Shown piece by piece: positions 29,372-37,217 of a DNA stretch of 64,000 bases. A program made the translations under genes and the position numbers. The notes under the pieces are model-generated. The model did not search any database, was not told the origin of the DNA, and was given only the letters and a program-made list of their open reading frames with translations. The DNA lies in NCBI RefSeq assembly GCF_021739025.1, contig NZ_JAKKOT010000003.1, positions 248,001 to 312,000 on the forward strand, given 5' to 3'. The DNA comes from Gordonia liuliyuniae. Its GTDB lineage: Bacteria > Actinomycetota > Actinomycetes > Mycobacteriales > Mycobacteriaceae. The first letter of the stretch is position 1. Each line of letters begins with the position of its first letter.

Positions 29372-29971
29372 CTAGTTGCGAGTCTGGCGGCAGGCTTTCG
29401 GGTGGCGGCGATACACGGACACGGACGGTTCGTCGCCGATCCAGAACCGCCACGGTTCGTCGGCGGCGAGCCGGACGCCGACACGCGGCCCGGCGACGAT
29501 CGTTTCGGGAGTCTGAGCGCGCTCCCCGAGGTGGACGCCGCCCAGGGCCGTGACGTCGGTGCGCAGGTCGGCCATGGTGATGCCGAGCGCTTTGGCGAGG
29601 TTGCCGGGCCCGCGGCCCAAAGACTCGTCGTCGATCCTGCGTTTGTCGTCGATCCTGGGTGCGCGTCGTTGCCGGGCGAGGTCGAGGCCGCCGACGACGC
29701 GGCCGGCCCGGATCAGTACCGCCGACCCTGCGCCTTCTGGGCTGGTCACGATGTTCGCGCAATGATGGCCGTGGATCCGGTAGACGTAGAGGCGCATCGG
29801 CGGCCCGTACATCGTCTCTGATCGGGGGGTCCGCGTGTACGCGTGCGACGCCGGATCGTGCGGGCCGTCGTACGCCTCGACCTCGGTGATCACCGCGGAC
29901 ACGCCGTGCGACGTGAGGATGCGACCGAGGAGTCCGCGGGCCTGTGCGCAGACGCTAGGCTCGGTGACCAT
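29372..29971 (-). CDS. mpg: DNA-3-methyladenine glycosylase (AAG/Mpg family)
   Basis: A 199-residue alkyladenine glycosylase that excises alkylated or deaminated purines in base-excision repair. Diagnostic: ARGLLGRIL at the N-terminus, the catalytic Glu in VITEVEAYDGPHDPASHAY (about residues 27-45), GPPMRLYVYRIHG, and GRGPGNLAKALGI (about 119-131). ATG at 29971 overlaps the start codon of the divergent SRPBCC gene within a shared CATG; ATG at 29992 would extend it further into that gene. Confidence 0.9.
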   Translation of the reverse strand: MVTEPSVCAQARGLLGRILTSHGVSAVITEVEAYDGPHDPASHAYTRTPRSETMYGPPMRLYVYRIHGHHCANIVTSPEGAGSAVLIRAGRVVGGLDLARQRRAPRIDDKRRIDDESLGRGPGNLAKALGITMADLRTDVTALGGVHLGERAQTPETIVAGPRVGVRLAADEPWRFWIGDEPSVSVYRRHPKACRQTRN

Positions 29972-30407
29972 GGCCAAGACGAGTGACTCCATTCATGTCG
30001 ATCTGTCGCCCGAGGATACCTTCGCGGCGGCCGCCGACCTGTCCCGCTACGAGGAGTGGCTGGTGTTGCACGACGGGTGGCGCAGCCGGCTTCCCGCCGC
30101 ACACGAGCTCGCCGAAGGCACCACGTTGTCGTCGGTGATCAAAGCGAAAGGTACCCGCGTCCGGTTCACGTGGGAGATCGAGAAGTTCGATCGGCCCAGG
30201 GAAGTCGTCCTGAAGGGTACCGGCAAGGGCGGTGTCAAAGCGAAGCTGAACCTGGCAGTCAAGCCCGACGGCGCCGGTTCGACGATCAGCTTCCTCATCG
30301 ACCTCGGCGGCCTCCCGCTGATGGGCCCGGTCGGCAAGGCGGCGGCCCTCGCGGTGAAAGGCGACGTGCACACGTCGTTGCAGAAGTTCACCGAGATCTT
30401 CGGCTGA
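29970..30407 (+). CDS. SRPBCC family protein (Rv0910-like toxin homologue)
   Basis: A 145-residue START/SRPBCC-fold protein with the hydrophobic-cavity pattern DTFAAAADLSRYEEWLVLHDGW (DLSRYEEWL at about residue 24) and GGVKAKLNLAVKPDG. It closely follows Rv0910, called the toxin of the Rv0909-Rv0910 pair. A TAGGCT hexamer at 29956-29961, 8 bases before ATG, suggests a leaderless transcript with its promoter inside mpg. Ligand and mode of toxicity, if any, are unknown. Confidence 0.82.
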   Translation: MAKTSDSIHVDLSPEDTFAAAADLSRYEEWLVLHDGWRSRLPAAHELAEGTTLSSVIKAKGTRVRFTWEIEKFDRPREVVLKGTGKGGVKAKLNLAVKPDGAGSTISFLIDLGGLPLMGPVGKAAALAVKGDVHTSLQKFTEIFG

Positions 30408-30534
30408 TCGGCGCTGCTGCGCCGGAGACGGCGCCGGACACGAAGTTCCACGCACCCATTCACCGCGGATGCGTGGACGGACGCAGATCGTCCAGGTGAG
30501 TGCGCGAGCACCCGCCGTGGCCAACCCGCCACGA

Positions 30535-30553
30535 ATTGGTTAGGCTCACCTAT
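30535..30553 (+). promoter_or_regulatory. Iron box (IdeR/DtxR site) for the exporter operon
   Basis: ATTGGTTAGGCTCACCTAT matches 15 of 19 positions of TTAGGTTAGSCTAACCTAA by my count. It lies 50 bases before the first gene of the exporter/ACP/acyltransferase operon, so iron-replete IdeR should repress that operon. Confidence 0.8.
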
Positions 30554-30602
30554 GTTCCAGTGATCTGCTGGTGTCGAGAACCGCCCACGAAGGGGAGGAC
30601 GC

Positions 30603-31556
30603 ATGTCAGCGCCCGCTGCGATCTCTGTGGAGAATCTGACCAAGACGTACGGGAGTGTCACCGCTCTCGACGGGATCTCGTTCGAGGTGCCGCACGGTGA
30701 GATCCTCGGCCTCCTCGGACCGAACGGAAGCGGGAAGACGACCACGGTCACGCTGCTGTCGACGCTGCAGCGTCCCACCGCGGGGAGCGCGCGGATCGCG
30801 GGACACGACGTGGTCGCCGAAGCCGGGCGAGTCCGCGAACTGATCTCGCTCACCGGGCAGTACGCGTCGATGGACGACAGCCTGACCGCCGCCGAGAACC
30901 TGTCGGTCTTCGGTCGCCTCACCGGTCTGCGCGGTGCGGCGTTGGCTGGCCGCATCGACGATCTCGTCGACCAGTTCGACCTCGCCGATGTCCGTTCCCG
31001 CCGCGTCGGCGCGCTGTCGGGAGGCATGCGCCGACGTGTCGACATCGCAAGCGCCCTCATCACGCGACCGGAGGTGCTGTTCCTCGACGAGCCGACGACA
31101 GGACTCGACCCGCGCAGCCGAGCGGCGGTGTGGGACACCGTCGCCGGGCTCCGCGCCGAAGGCATCACCGTCCTGCTGACCACCCAGTACCTCGAAGAGG
31201 CCGACCGTCTCGCCGACAACATCGTCATGCTCAACGGCGGGAAGGTCGTGGCGTCGGGCACTCCGGGCACCCTCAAACAGCAGGCAGGCGCCGCCGTGTG
31301 CGAACTGAGCCTGGTGCAACGGTCCGACGTCGAACCCGCCCTCGCCGCGCTGACTGATCTGGACGTCATCGAACACGACGACGCGTCCACCGCGACGCAC
31401 CCGAGGATCGTGGTCCGCGCCGCGGACGGCATGTCGGCCGTCCGAGACGTCATCGCCCGCTTGGACACCGCGCACATCGACGTCGTCGACATCGGTCTGC
31501 GCCAACCGTCGCTCGACGAAGTGTTCTTGCAGATGACCGGGGTCGACGCCGGATGA
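30603..31556 (+). CDS. ABC exporter ATP-binding protein (DrrA-like), iron-regulated
   Basis: A 317-residue DrrA-type ATPase. Walker A GPNGSGKTT (about residue 39), TGQYASMDDSLTAAENL, signature ALSGGMRRRVDIA (about 139), Walker B VLFLDEPTTGLDPRS, switch TTQYLEEADRLAD, and a C-terminal DrrA domain ending FLQMTGVDAG. A good Shine-Dalgarno GGGGAGG precedes ATG at 30603. It forms an exporter with two permeases downstream (ATGA overlaps). Behind an iron box in a siderophore locus, siderophore export is the likely role. Confidence 0.9.
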   Translation: MSAPAAISVENLTKTYGSVTALDGISFEVPHGEILGLLGPNGSGKTTTVTLLSTLQRPTAGSARIAGHDVVAEAGRVRELISLTGQYASMDDSLTAAENLSVFGRLTGLRGAALAGRIDDLVDQFDLADVRSRRVGALSGGMRRRVDIASALITRPEVLFLDEPTTGLDPRSRAAVWDTVAGLRAEGITVLLTTQYLEEADRLADNIVMLNGGKVVASGTPGTLKQQAGAAVCELSLVQRSDVEPALAALTDLDVIEHDDASTATHPRIVVRAADGMSAVRDVIARLDTAHIDVVDIGLRQPSLDEVFLQMTGVDAG

Positions 31557-32368
31557 CCGCGACCCTCGCCCCGACCGTGCCGTCGGCTCCCGAAGCCGCC
31601 GTCCGACGCCGGTCCGTCGGCCTGCTGTCGGCGACCGCGACACTCGCTCGTCAGAAGGTGGCCACCGGCTTCCGGACCGGCGACGCGATGTTCGCGACAT
31701 TGAGCCCCGTCGTCTTCTTCCTCTGCTTCTATGTGCCGCTGCACCGGCGGTTCGAAGCAGCGGGCGGCGACTACGCCCAGTTCCTGACCCCGATCATCTT
31801 CCTGCAGACCGGAATCTTCACCGCGATCGCCGCGACCGAGGTGGCGGGCGCCGACGCCCGCGCCGGTGTGCGCGAACGCCTGATGAGCCTGCCGATCCCG
31901 CGCGTCTCACCGATCCTCGGTCGCATGGTGTGGGTTGTCGTCCGCATGTGCCTGGCGGTGTGCGGCGGTCTGATCGTCGGATTCAGCCTCGGTTTCCGTT
32001 TCCACGGCGATGCCGCCGACACGATCGGCTTCCTCGTCCTGGTGGTCCTCTTCGGGCTGGCGTTGAGCCTGCTCACCGATGCCGCAGGCTCGGTCGCCGC
32101 GAGTTCCCTCGCGGTCGCGAGCGTCCTGATGATCCCGCAACTGATCCTCGTCATGGCGTCGACCGGTCTGGTCCCCGCCGAGAGCTTCCCCGGCTGGATC
32201 CAACCCTTCGTGCGGAACCAGCCGCTGTCGGTGTTCTCCGATGCGCTCCGCGCCCTCTCGACCGGTGCCGACCTCAATCCGACGGCCGTGATCTGGTGGG
32301 CGGTGGGTCTGCTGGCCGCGGGCGCGCTCGCGGTCGCCGCCGTCGCGCGGAGACAGGCGACCCGATGA
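31553..32368 (+). CDS. ABC-2 type exporter permease 1
   Basis: A 271-residue ABC-2 permease (DrrB-like) with six hydrophobic segments. The pre-helix loop is GADARAGVRERLMSLPIPRVS (about residues 99-119) and the C-terminal family motif is FPGWIQPFVRNQPLSVFSDALRAL (in parts: PGWIQPF, RNQPLSVF). It overlaps both neighbours by ATGA. It probably pairs with the second permease as a heterodimer on a DrrA dimer. Confidence 0.88.
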   Translation: MTATLAPTVPSAPEAAVRRRSVGLLSATATLARQKVATGFRTGDAMFATLSPVVFFLCFYVPLHRRFEAAGGDYAQFLTPIIFLQTGIFTAIAATEVAGADARAGVRERLMSLPIPRVSPILGRMVWVVVRMCLAVCGGLIVGFSLGFRFHGDAADTIGFLVLVVLFGLALSLLTDAAGSVAASSLAVASVLMIPQLILVMASTGLVPAESFPGWIQPFVRNQPLSVFSDALRALSTGADLNPTAVIWWAVGLLAAGALAVAAVARRQATR

Positions 32369-33165
32369 CCACCGCACAGATCTGGCCGCCGCGACGTGCG
32401 GTCGGCCCGCTCGCGCAGATCGCCGTCCACACCGGCACGCTGTTGAGGTCGTGGAGTCGCGACCCCGGCATCGTCGTGCAGTCGTTGGCGTTCCCGACGT
32501 TCATGCTGCTGATGTTCCAACTCGTGTTCGGCAAGTCGGTGACCGCACTCGGTTCCGGCGACAGCATCTTCGGCAACACCGGACTCGTCGCACTCGTCGG
32601 AGCGCTGTACGGGACCATCGCGACCGCGATGTCGCTGATCCACGAACGGGACAGCGGCCTGCTTGCGCGCATGTGGACGCTCCCCGTGTCGCGATCGGGA
32701 TTCATCGCGGGCCGTCTCACCGCGGAAGCCGTCCGGACGGGGTTGGCGACCGTCGTGCTGTTCCTCGTCGCGATGACGATGGGGTTCGGTTTCGAGCAGG
32801 GTGTGCTGCCGGCTCTCGGCGCATGGGTGGTGCCGATGATCTTCGCTGTCGGCGTCGCCGCCCCCGTCATCGCGCTCGCGACGGTCGCATCGGGTACCCA
32901 GTCGGTGCAGTTCCTCGGCGGCGTCTTCCTGTTCCTGCTGTTCTTCAACAGCGGTTTCGCGCCGATCTCCGAGTATCCGGGCTGGCTGCAGCCGGTGGTC
33001 CGCAATCAGCCGATGAGCCCGGCGATCGACGCGATCCGCAGCTTGACCGAGGGCGGTCCCGTCGCCGGGCCGCTCACCGCGACCATCGTGTGGACCATCG
33101 GTCTGCTCGCCGTCTTCGGACCGTTGGCCGTGCGCGGATACCGGCGCGCGTCCGAAGGTCGCTGA
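32365..33165 (+). CDS. ABC-2 type exporter permease 2
   Basis: A 266-residue DrrC-like permease. Features: ERDSGLLARMWTLPVSRSGFIAGR before helix 3 (motif LLARMWTLPVSRSG, about residues 97-110) and the C-terminal YPGWLQPVVRNQPMSPAIDAI motif (about 210-230). Its TGA at 33163-33165 is also the first bases of a 15-bp tandem repeat that fills the gap to the carrier protein gene. Permease 2 of the iron-regulated exporter. Confidence 0.88.
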   Translation: MTTAQIWPPRRAVGPLAQIAVHTGTLLRSWSRDPGIVVQSLAFPTFMLLMFQLVFGKSVTALGSGDSIFGNTGLVALVGALYGTIATAMSLIHERDSGLLARMWTLPVSRSGFIAGRLTAEAVRTGLATVVLFLVAMTMGFGFEQGVLPALGAWVVPMIFAVGVAAPVIALATVASGTQSVQFLGGVFLFLLFFNSGFAPISEYPGWLQPVVRNQPMSPAIDAIRSLTEGGPVAGPLTATIVWTIGLLAVFGPLAVRGYRRASEGR

Positions 33166-33231
33166 ACCACACTGCGTTGAACCACACTGCGCCGAACCAC
33201 ACTGCGCTGAACCACACTGGGTTGAACCAAC
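33163..33231 (+). repeat. 15-bp tandem repeat, 4 units plus partial
   Basis: Units TGAACCACACTGCGT, TGAACCACACTGCGC, CGAACCACACTGCGC and TGAACCACACTGGGT (33163-33222), then a partial TGAACCAAC. The first unit begins with the permease stop codon; the array ends just before AGAAGGAG, the Shine-Dalgarno of the ACP gene. Confidence 0.93.
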
Positions 33232-33246
33232 CAGAAGGAGTAGTCA

Positions 33247-33495
33247 ATGTCTGACCGGGTACGGGAGTCGCTGAAGGAGATCCTCGACGAGGATCTCGAC
33301 CTGTCGCTCGACGGTGTCACCGAGGAGTCGTCGCTGATCGACGATCTCGGCATGGATTCGGTGGCGTTCGCCATCGGTGTCGTCGCGATCGAGGAGAAGC
33401 TGGGCGTGAAGCTCGCCGAGCGCGAGATCTACGACGCCAAGACCGTCGGCGACCTCGAAGAAGCGATCCGCGCCAAGTTGGGCGTCACGCAGTGA
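33247..33495 (+). CDS. Acyl carrier protein
   Basis: An 82-residue carrier protein. The phosphopantetheine Ser is in LGMDSVAFAIGVV (DSV at about residue 37), in an otherwise acidic four-helix ACP. A strong AGAAGGAG lies 8-13 bases upstream of ATG 33247. The GTGA overlap with the acyltransferase gene argues that the two work together. Candidate cargo: a fatty acyl chain loaded by the acyl-AMP ligase encoded at 61030. Acidic helix II (AIEEKLGVKLAEREIYD) favours an ACP over a peptidyl carrier, but this is not decisive. Confidence 0.88.
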   Translation: MSDRVRESLKEILDEDLDLSLDGVTEESSLIDDLGMDSVAFAIGVVAIEEKLGVKLAEREIYDAKTVGDLEEAIRAKLGVTQ

Positions 33496-34766
33496 CTGCT
33501 GCCGCCGAACCGCCTGCCGCCGAACCGTCTGTCGCCGAATTCGGTCCGTCAGACTTCACCTATCTGCATTCGGACGGCCCGGGCGCACCCGCCCACTGGG
33601 GAATGCTGCTGACTCTGGCCGACGGCGAACCGTTGACGCTCGACGCCGTGCGTCTGCGGGTGGCCGACCGTGTCGGACGGTACGAACTGTTCCGCGTCGG
33701 TGTGCGGGGCGGACGCGACGAGGCCCCCGAGATCGTGGTCGCCGACGTCGTCGACGTACCCGCTCACGTCACCGAGGTGCACTTCGACGGGGACGTGGCG
33801 GTGCCGGTGGCCGCTCTCCTCGAACAGCCGTTGCCGCAGCCGCGACCGTACTGGCACCTGACCCTGTTGACCTCGCCGGACACGCAGCACGTCCTGCTCA
33901 AGGTCCACCACAGTCTGTCGGACGGTATCGCCGGTGCGGCGTTCTCGGCGCTGCTCGCCGACGGGTCGGACGACGACCTGGCGAGTTTCGACCGCTTCGC
34001 CACCAGCCCTCGCTTCCGAGTCGGCGATCCCGACGAGGACGTGCTGGCGACGGCTCGGGCGGCGTTCGAGAAGCAGTGGACGGACGGTGCGGAAGGCCGC
34101 GCGTGGCCGACGCTCACCGGGCACGGGCGCCGCGAGACCGCGGTGTTCTCGGCGTCGACCCGTGCCCTTCGACGGGCCGCCCGCGCGCACGACGCGTCGG
34201 TCCACGAGTTCCTCATCGCGGCGATCGGGCGCGCCGTGAGCATCGCGCCGCCTGCCTCTGACGGTCCGCAGTCGTCGAACATCCGGGTCACGTTGCCCGT
34301 GACCCTCGACCCGGAGTTTCGGCACACCGGCAACGCCGTCGCCGTGTCCCTGCTCAACCTGCCGGGCGACGACGCCGACCTCGCCAGTCAGATCGCGCAT
34401 GCCCGTTCGGAGTTGGCCCTCATCGACGAGGGACGGTTAGGCCTCGCGTTGGCCGCTGTCGACGGCGCGCCGCCGATCGAGTGGTCGGACATGCGCACGA
34501 TCGTCGCCGAGTCCATGAAGCGGATGAGCCCGGACATCCACATCGGCATCAACCCTGGGTTCACTCGCGTGCACGCGGTGCTGGGGCGCGACATCGCCGA
34601 ATTGACCGCGCTGTCGCCGTTGATCGGCTACTCGTTCTCGGTGACCGGCCTGATCCTCGGGAACCGGACGACGCTGGGCATCGTCGCCGACCCCGACGCC
34701 CTGCCGGGGTACCCCGCACGTTTCGTCGAGGTGCTGACCGAGGTGATCGCGGCCGCGTCTGCGTGA
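33492..34766 (+). CDS. WS/DGAT- or condensation-like acyltransferase
   Basis: A 424-residue protein of the CoA-dependent acyltransferase fold shared by NRPS condensation domains and wax ester synthase/diacylglycerol acyltransferases. The catalytic HHxxxDG is intact as VHHSLSDGIAG (about residues 137-147). The N-terminus DFTYLHSDGPGAPAHWGMLL resembles WS/DGAT proteins, which begin with a similar F-x-x-x-x-x-P segment. Coupled to an ACP gene and under an iron box, it may transfer an acyl chain from the ACP to a siderophore amine or hydroxylamine, a job done by MbtK in mycobactin synthesis; this is an inference. Confidence 0.75.
   Translation: MTAAAEPPAAEPSVAEFGPSDFTYLHSDGPGAPAHWGMLLTLADGEPLTLDAVRLRVADRVGRYELFRVGVRGGRDEAPEIVVADVVDVPAHVTEVHFDGDVAVPVAALLEQPLPQPRPYWHLTLLTSPDTQHVLLKVHHSLSDGIAGAAFSALLADGSDDDLASFDRFATSPRFRVGDPDEDVLATARAAFEKQWTDGAEGRAWPTLTGHGRRETAVFSASTRALRRAARAHDASVHEFLIAAIGRAVSIAPPASDGPQSSNIRVTLPVTLDPEFRHTGNAVAVSLLNLPGDDADLASQIAHARSELALIDEGRLGLALAAVDGAPPIEWSDMRTIVAESMKRMSPDIHIGINPGFTRVHAVLGRDIAELTALSPLIGYSFSVTGLILGNRTTLGIVADPDALPGYPARFVEVLTEVIAAASA
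33499..33543 (+). repeat. 15-bp tandem repeat, 3 units, in frame
   Basis: CTGCCGCCGAACCGC (33499-33513), CTGCCGCCGAACCGT (33514-33528) and a degenerate third unit to 33543 code the AAEPP-like N-terminus of the acyltransferase. Confidence 0.85.
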
Positions 34767-34848
34767 GGCCGCACGTCGCATCCCGTCAGCCGGAGGCTGC
34801 GTCCCGCACCCGCGACGTGAGACGGTGGAGTCCGGAGGTGGTCGAGAC

Positions 34849-35787
34849 ATGATCGTGGTCGGTGGCGAAGCGCTGGTGGACCTGGTCCCGGTGACGGCAG
34901 ACGACGGGGCGCCCGCGTTGCGGCCCGCGTTGGGCGGCGGCCCGTTCAACGCGGCGATCGCGGCGGCGCGACTCGGAGCCCGGACCGGTTTCCTGTCGCG
35001 GATATCGACCGACGGTTTCGGTGACTCGCTGGTGGCGCGGCTACGTGCCGAGGGCGTCGACCTCGAGCTCCTGCAACGCGGCGACGAACTGACGACCCTC
35101 GCGGTCGCGGACACCTCGGACCCGGGCGCGGTCCAGTACGGGTTCTACGTCGACGGCACCGCCGACCGGCTCGTCACCGATCCCGGTGCGCTCCCCGACG
35201 AAGTGCGCGCCGTCGTGTTCGGCACGGTGTCGATGGTGCTCGAGCCCGGGGCCTCCGTGTACGACGCGGTGCTCGCGCGCGAAGCAGCCGCCGGACGCGT
35301 CACGGTCGTCGATCCCAACATCCGAGCCGCGCTCGTCGACGACCCCGCCGCGTACCGCGCCAGGTTTGTCGAACGTCTGGCGCACACCACGATCGTGAAA
35401 GCCTCGATCGACGACATCGCCTGGCTCACCGATCGTCCCGAGGCTTCGACCTTCGACGACGTCGCGCCGACTCTGCTCGCGTGGGTGGACGCCGGGGTCG
35501 AAGCGGTCGTCGTGACGCTCGGCGGTGACGGTATCGCGGCGATCACGCCAGCCGGTGTGGTGCGCGTGCCCGGGGTGGCGGCGGAGGTCGTCGACACCAT
35601 CGGCGCAGGCGACACCGTCCTCGGCGCCCTCGTCGCGCGACTCGATCTCGAACACGACCTGACAGTCGACGGGATCGCGTCGATGTCCGCCGATGCGTGG
35701 GCCGACGTCCTCGGTTTCGCGGCGAAAGCCGCCGCGGTCACCGTCTCGCGTCCCGGCGCGGACCCGCCGCGAGCCGCCCAGATGTGA
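34849..35787 (+). CDS. PfkB-family carbohydrate kinase
   Basis: A 312-residue sugar kinase of the ribokinase/fructokinase family. N-terminal GGEALVDLVP and the first glycine motif GGGPFNAAIAAARLG (about residues 32-46) match PfkB signature 1; DTIGAGDTVLGALVARL (about 253-269) is signature 2 with the catalytic Asp. GGAGG precedes ATG 34849. It is 82 bases after the acyltransferase gene in the same direction, but has no obvious part in siderophore chemistry. Sugar substrate unknown. Confidence 0.88.
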   Translation: MIVVGGEALVDLVPVTADDGAPALRPALGGGPFNAAIAAARLGARTGFLSRISTDGFGDSLVARLRAEGVDLELLQRGDELTTLAVADTSDPGAVQYGFYVDGTADRLVTDPGALPDEVRAVVFGTVSMVLEPGASVYDAVLAREAAAGRVTVVDPNIRAALVDDPAAYRARFVERLAHTTIVKASIDDIAWLTDRPEASTFDDVAPTLLAWVDAGVEAVVVTLGGDGIAAITPAGVVRVPGVAAEVVDTIGAGDTVLGALVARLDLEHDLTVDGIASMSADAWADVLGFAAKAAAVTVSRPGADPPRAAQM

Positions 35788-35791
35788 ACTG

Positions 35792-35812
35792 GGCCGCGGT
35801 TAGTGCGCGGCC
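35792..35812. terminator. Bidirectional terminator hairpin
   Basis: GGCCGCG (35792-35798) pairs with CGCGGCC (35806-35812) over a 7-base loop in the 26-base gap between the convergent kinase and condensation genes. No U-run. Confidence 0.6.
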
Positions 35813-35813
35813 G

Positions 35814-37217
35814 TCAGCCGACGAACTGTGCGAGAGGGACGTCGGCGGAGTCGGGGAGTCGTGAGGTCAGGGTGTCCACCACGTCGGCGACCCGCTCGGC
35901 GTAGGCGCCGTCGAGGACGTCGGTCCGGTGCTCGAGTTCCAGATGCACCGCGTCGTGCTCGTCGAACTCGAACGAGATGCTCAGCGGATAGTGGACGACG
36001 TCCTTGAAGACCGTCTCACACGTGACACGAGCACCGTCGGGGACCCGGACGCCGCGCAACGGAGCGTTCTTGACCAGCGTCATGATCTCGGCGACGGGGA
36101 ATCGTCCACCGGACCCACGCAGGGCCGTCAGGATCGTGCCGTAGTCGACCGACGAATGCTCCATCGACTCGAACACCGTCGCGACGGCGGACCGGACCGC
36201 GTCGCCGACCATCGCGGCCGGGTCGAACGTGAACCGCATCGGCACGATGTTGCCGCTGTAGCCGACGCGGTCGACGGTCTCGGCCGGTGCGCGATTGTCG
36301 GCGGGCACCAGGATCACGAAGTCGGCGGTGCCGGTGACCGCGTAGACGGTGAGCGCCGACACCGCGACGAACAGTGAGTTCGGTGTCGCGTCGACTGTGC
36401 GGGCGAACCCGATCAGACGTGCGACCACCTCGTCGGGCAGCCTGCGGTGCAGGAGCGCGCCGCGGCCCTCACCCATCACCGACACCCAACTCTCCTCCGG
36501 AGTGGTCGACGGCAGTTCCCCCGACAGTGGATAGCGGACCCCGTCGGCGGCCCACGTGGACTGGGCATGGCGCACCGCGGCATCGGCGTGGACGCCGGTG
36601 CGTGTCGACGGGTCGACGGCGGTGCCGCCGCCCGACCACGACGCGGCCCTTCCGGACACGAGAGCGGTCAGGACCGGCGGCAGGATCGTCTCGTCGCCGC
36701 CGATGTGGTGGATCACCAGGATCACCGAGACCGTGCCGTCAGCGAGCGTCCGCACCCGGACCCGCCACGGCTGTTCGCGCGTCAACTCGAACGGCGCCTG
36801 TGCGACGACCCGCGCGGAGGCGTCGACGTCGGCGGCGATGTCACCGAACTCCCACACCCGTCCCGGCACCGTCCACCGGCCAACGCGTGGCGCAGGGCGA
36901 CGGCGCGGTCCGTCGTCGGTCACGTCGATCACCGATCCGACGACCTCGGACGACGCGATGAGCTTCGCCATCGACTCGACGAGTCGCTCGAGCGTGTACG
37001 GCGCGCCGAACGTCAGATGCACCGCGAAGTTGTGCGAGTCGGACGTCGGGTCGATCTCGTAGATCTTCCACATCCGGCGTTCGGCGATGCCGAGCGTGCC
37101 GTCGGCGGCCGCCGGCTCCGACGGTGCAGACGCGGTGTCCTCGACCGGTGCGTCGATGCCTGCCGCGGCCAACCGTCGACGCATCAGTTCGCGTTGGGTG
37201 TCGTTCAGAATGCTCAC
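35814..37217 (-). CDS. Free-standing NRPS condensation domain protein, distal
   Basis: A 467-residue single condensation domain. The core motif is VIHHIGGDE (about residue 173), so the catalytic second His and the Asp are present while the usual final Gly is Glu. The family pattern [11 protein letters not shown] follows at about residue 315. A lone C domain can use a free amine as acceptor, as VibH does in vibriobactin synthesis. GTG at 37217 overlaps the acylase stop (GTGA); it is the last gene of the long iron-regulated minus-strand operon. Confidence 0.83.
   Translation of the reverse strand: MSILNDTQRELMRRRLAAAGIDAPVEDTASAPSEPAAADGTLGIAERRMWKIYEIDPTSDSHNFAVHLTFGAPYTLERLVESMAKLIASSEVVGSVIDVTDDGPRRRPAPRVGRWTVPGRVWEFGDIAADVDASARVVAQAPFELTREQPWRVRVRTLADGTVSVILVIHHIGGDETILPPVLTALVSGRAASWSGGGTAVDPSTRTGVHADAAVRHAQSTWAADGVRYPLSGELPSTTPEESWVSVMGEGRGALLHRRLPDEVVARLIGFARTVDATPNSLFVAVSALTVYAVTGTADFVILVPADNRAPAETVDRVGYSGNIVPMRFTFDPAAMVGDAVRSAVATVFESMEHSSVDYGTILTALRGSGGRFPVAEIMTLVKNAPLRGVRVPDGARVTCETVFKDVVHYPLSISFEFDEHDAVHLELEHRTDVLDGAYAERVADVVDTLTSRLPDSADVPLAQFVG

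Noticed and set aside
33163-33231. Short direct repeats considered as a CRISPR array
   Set aside because: Units are 15 bp, contiguous and without spacers; this is a tandem minisatellite. No repeat-spacer array was seen anywhere in the window.
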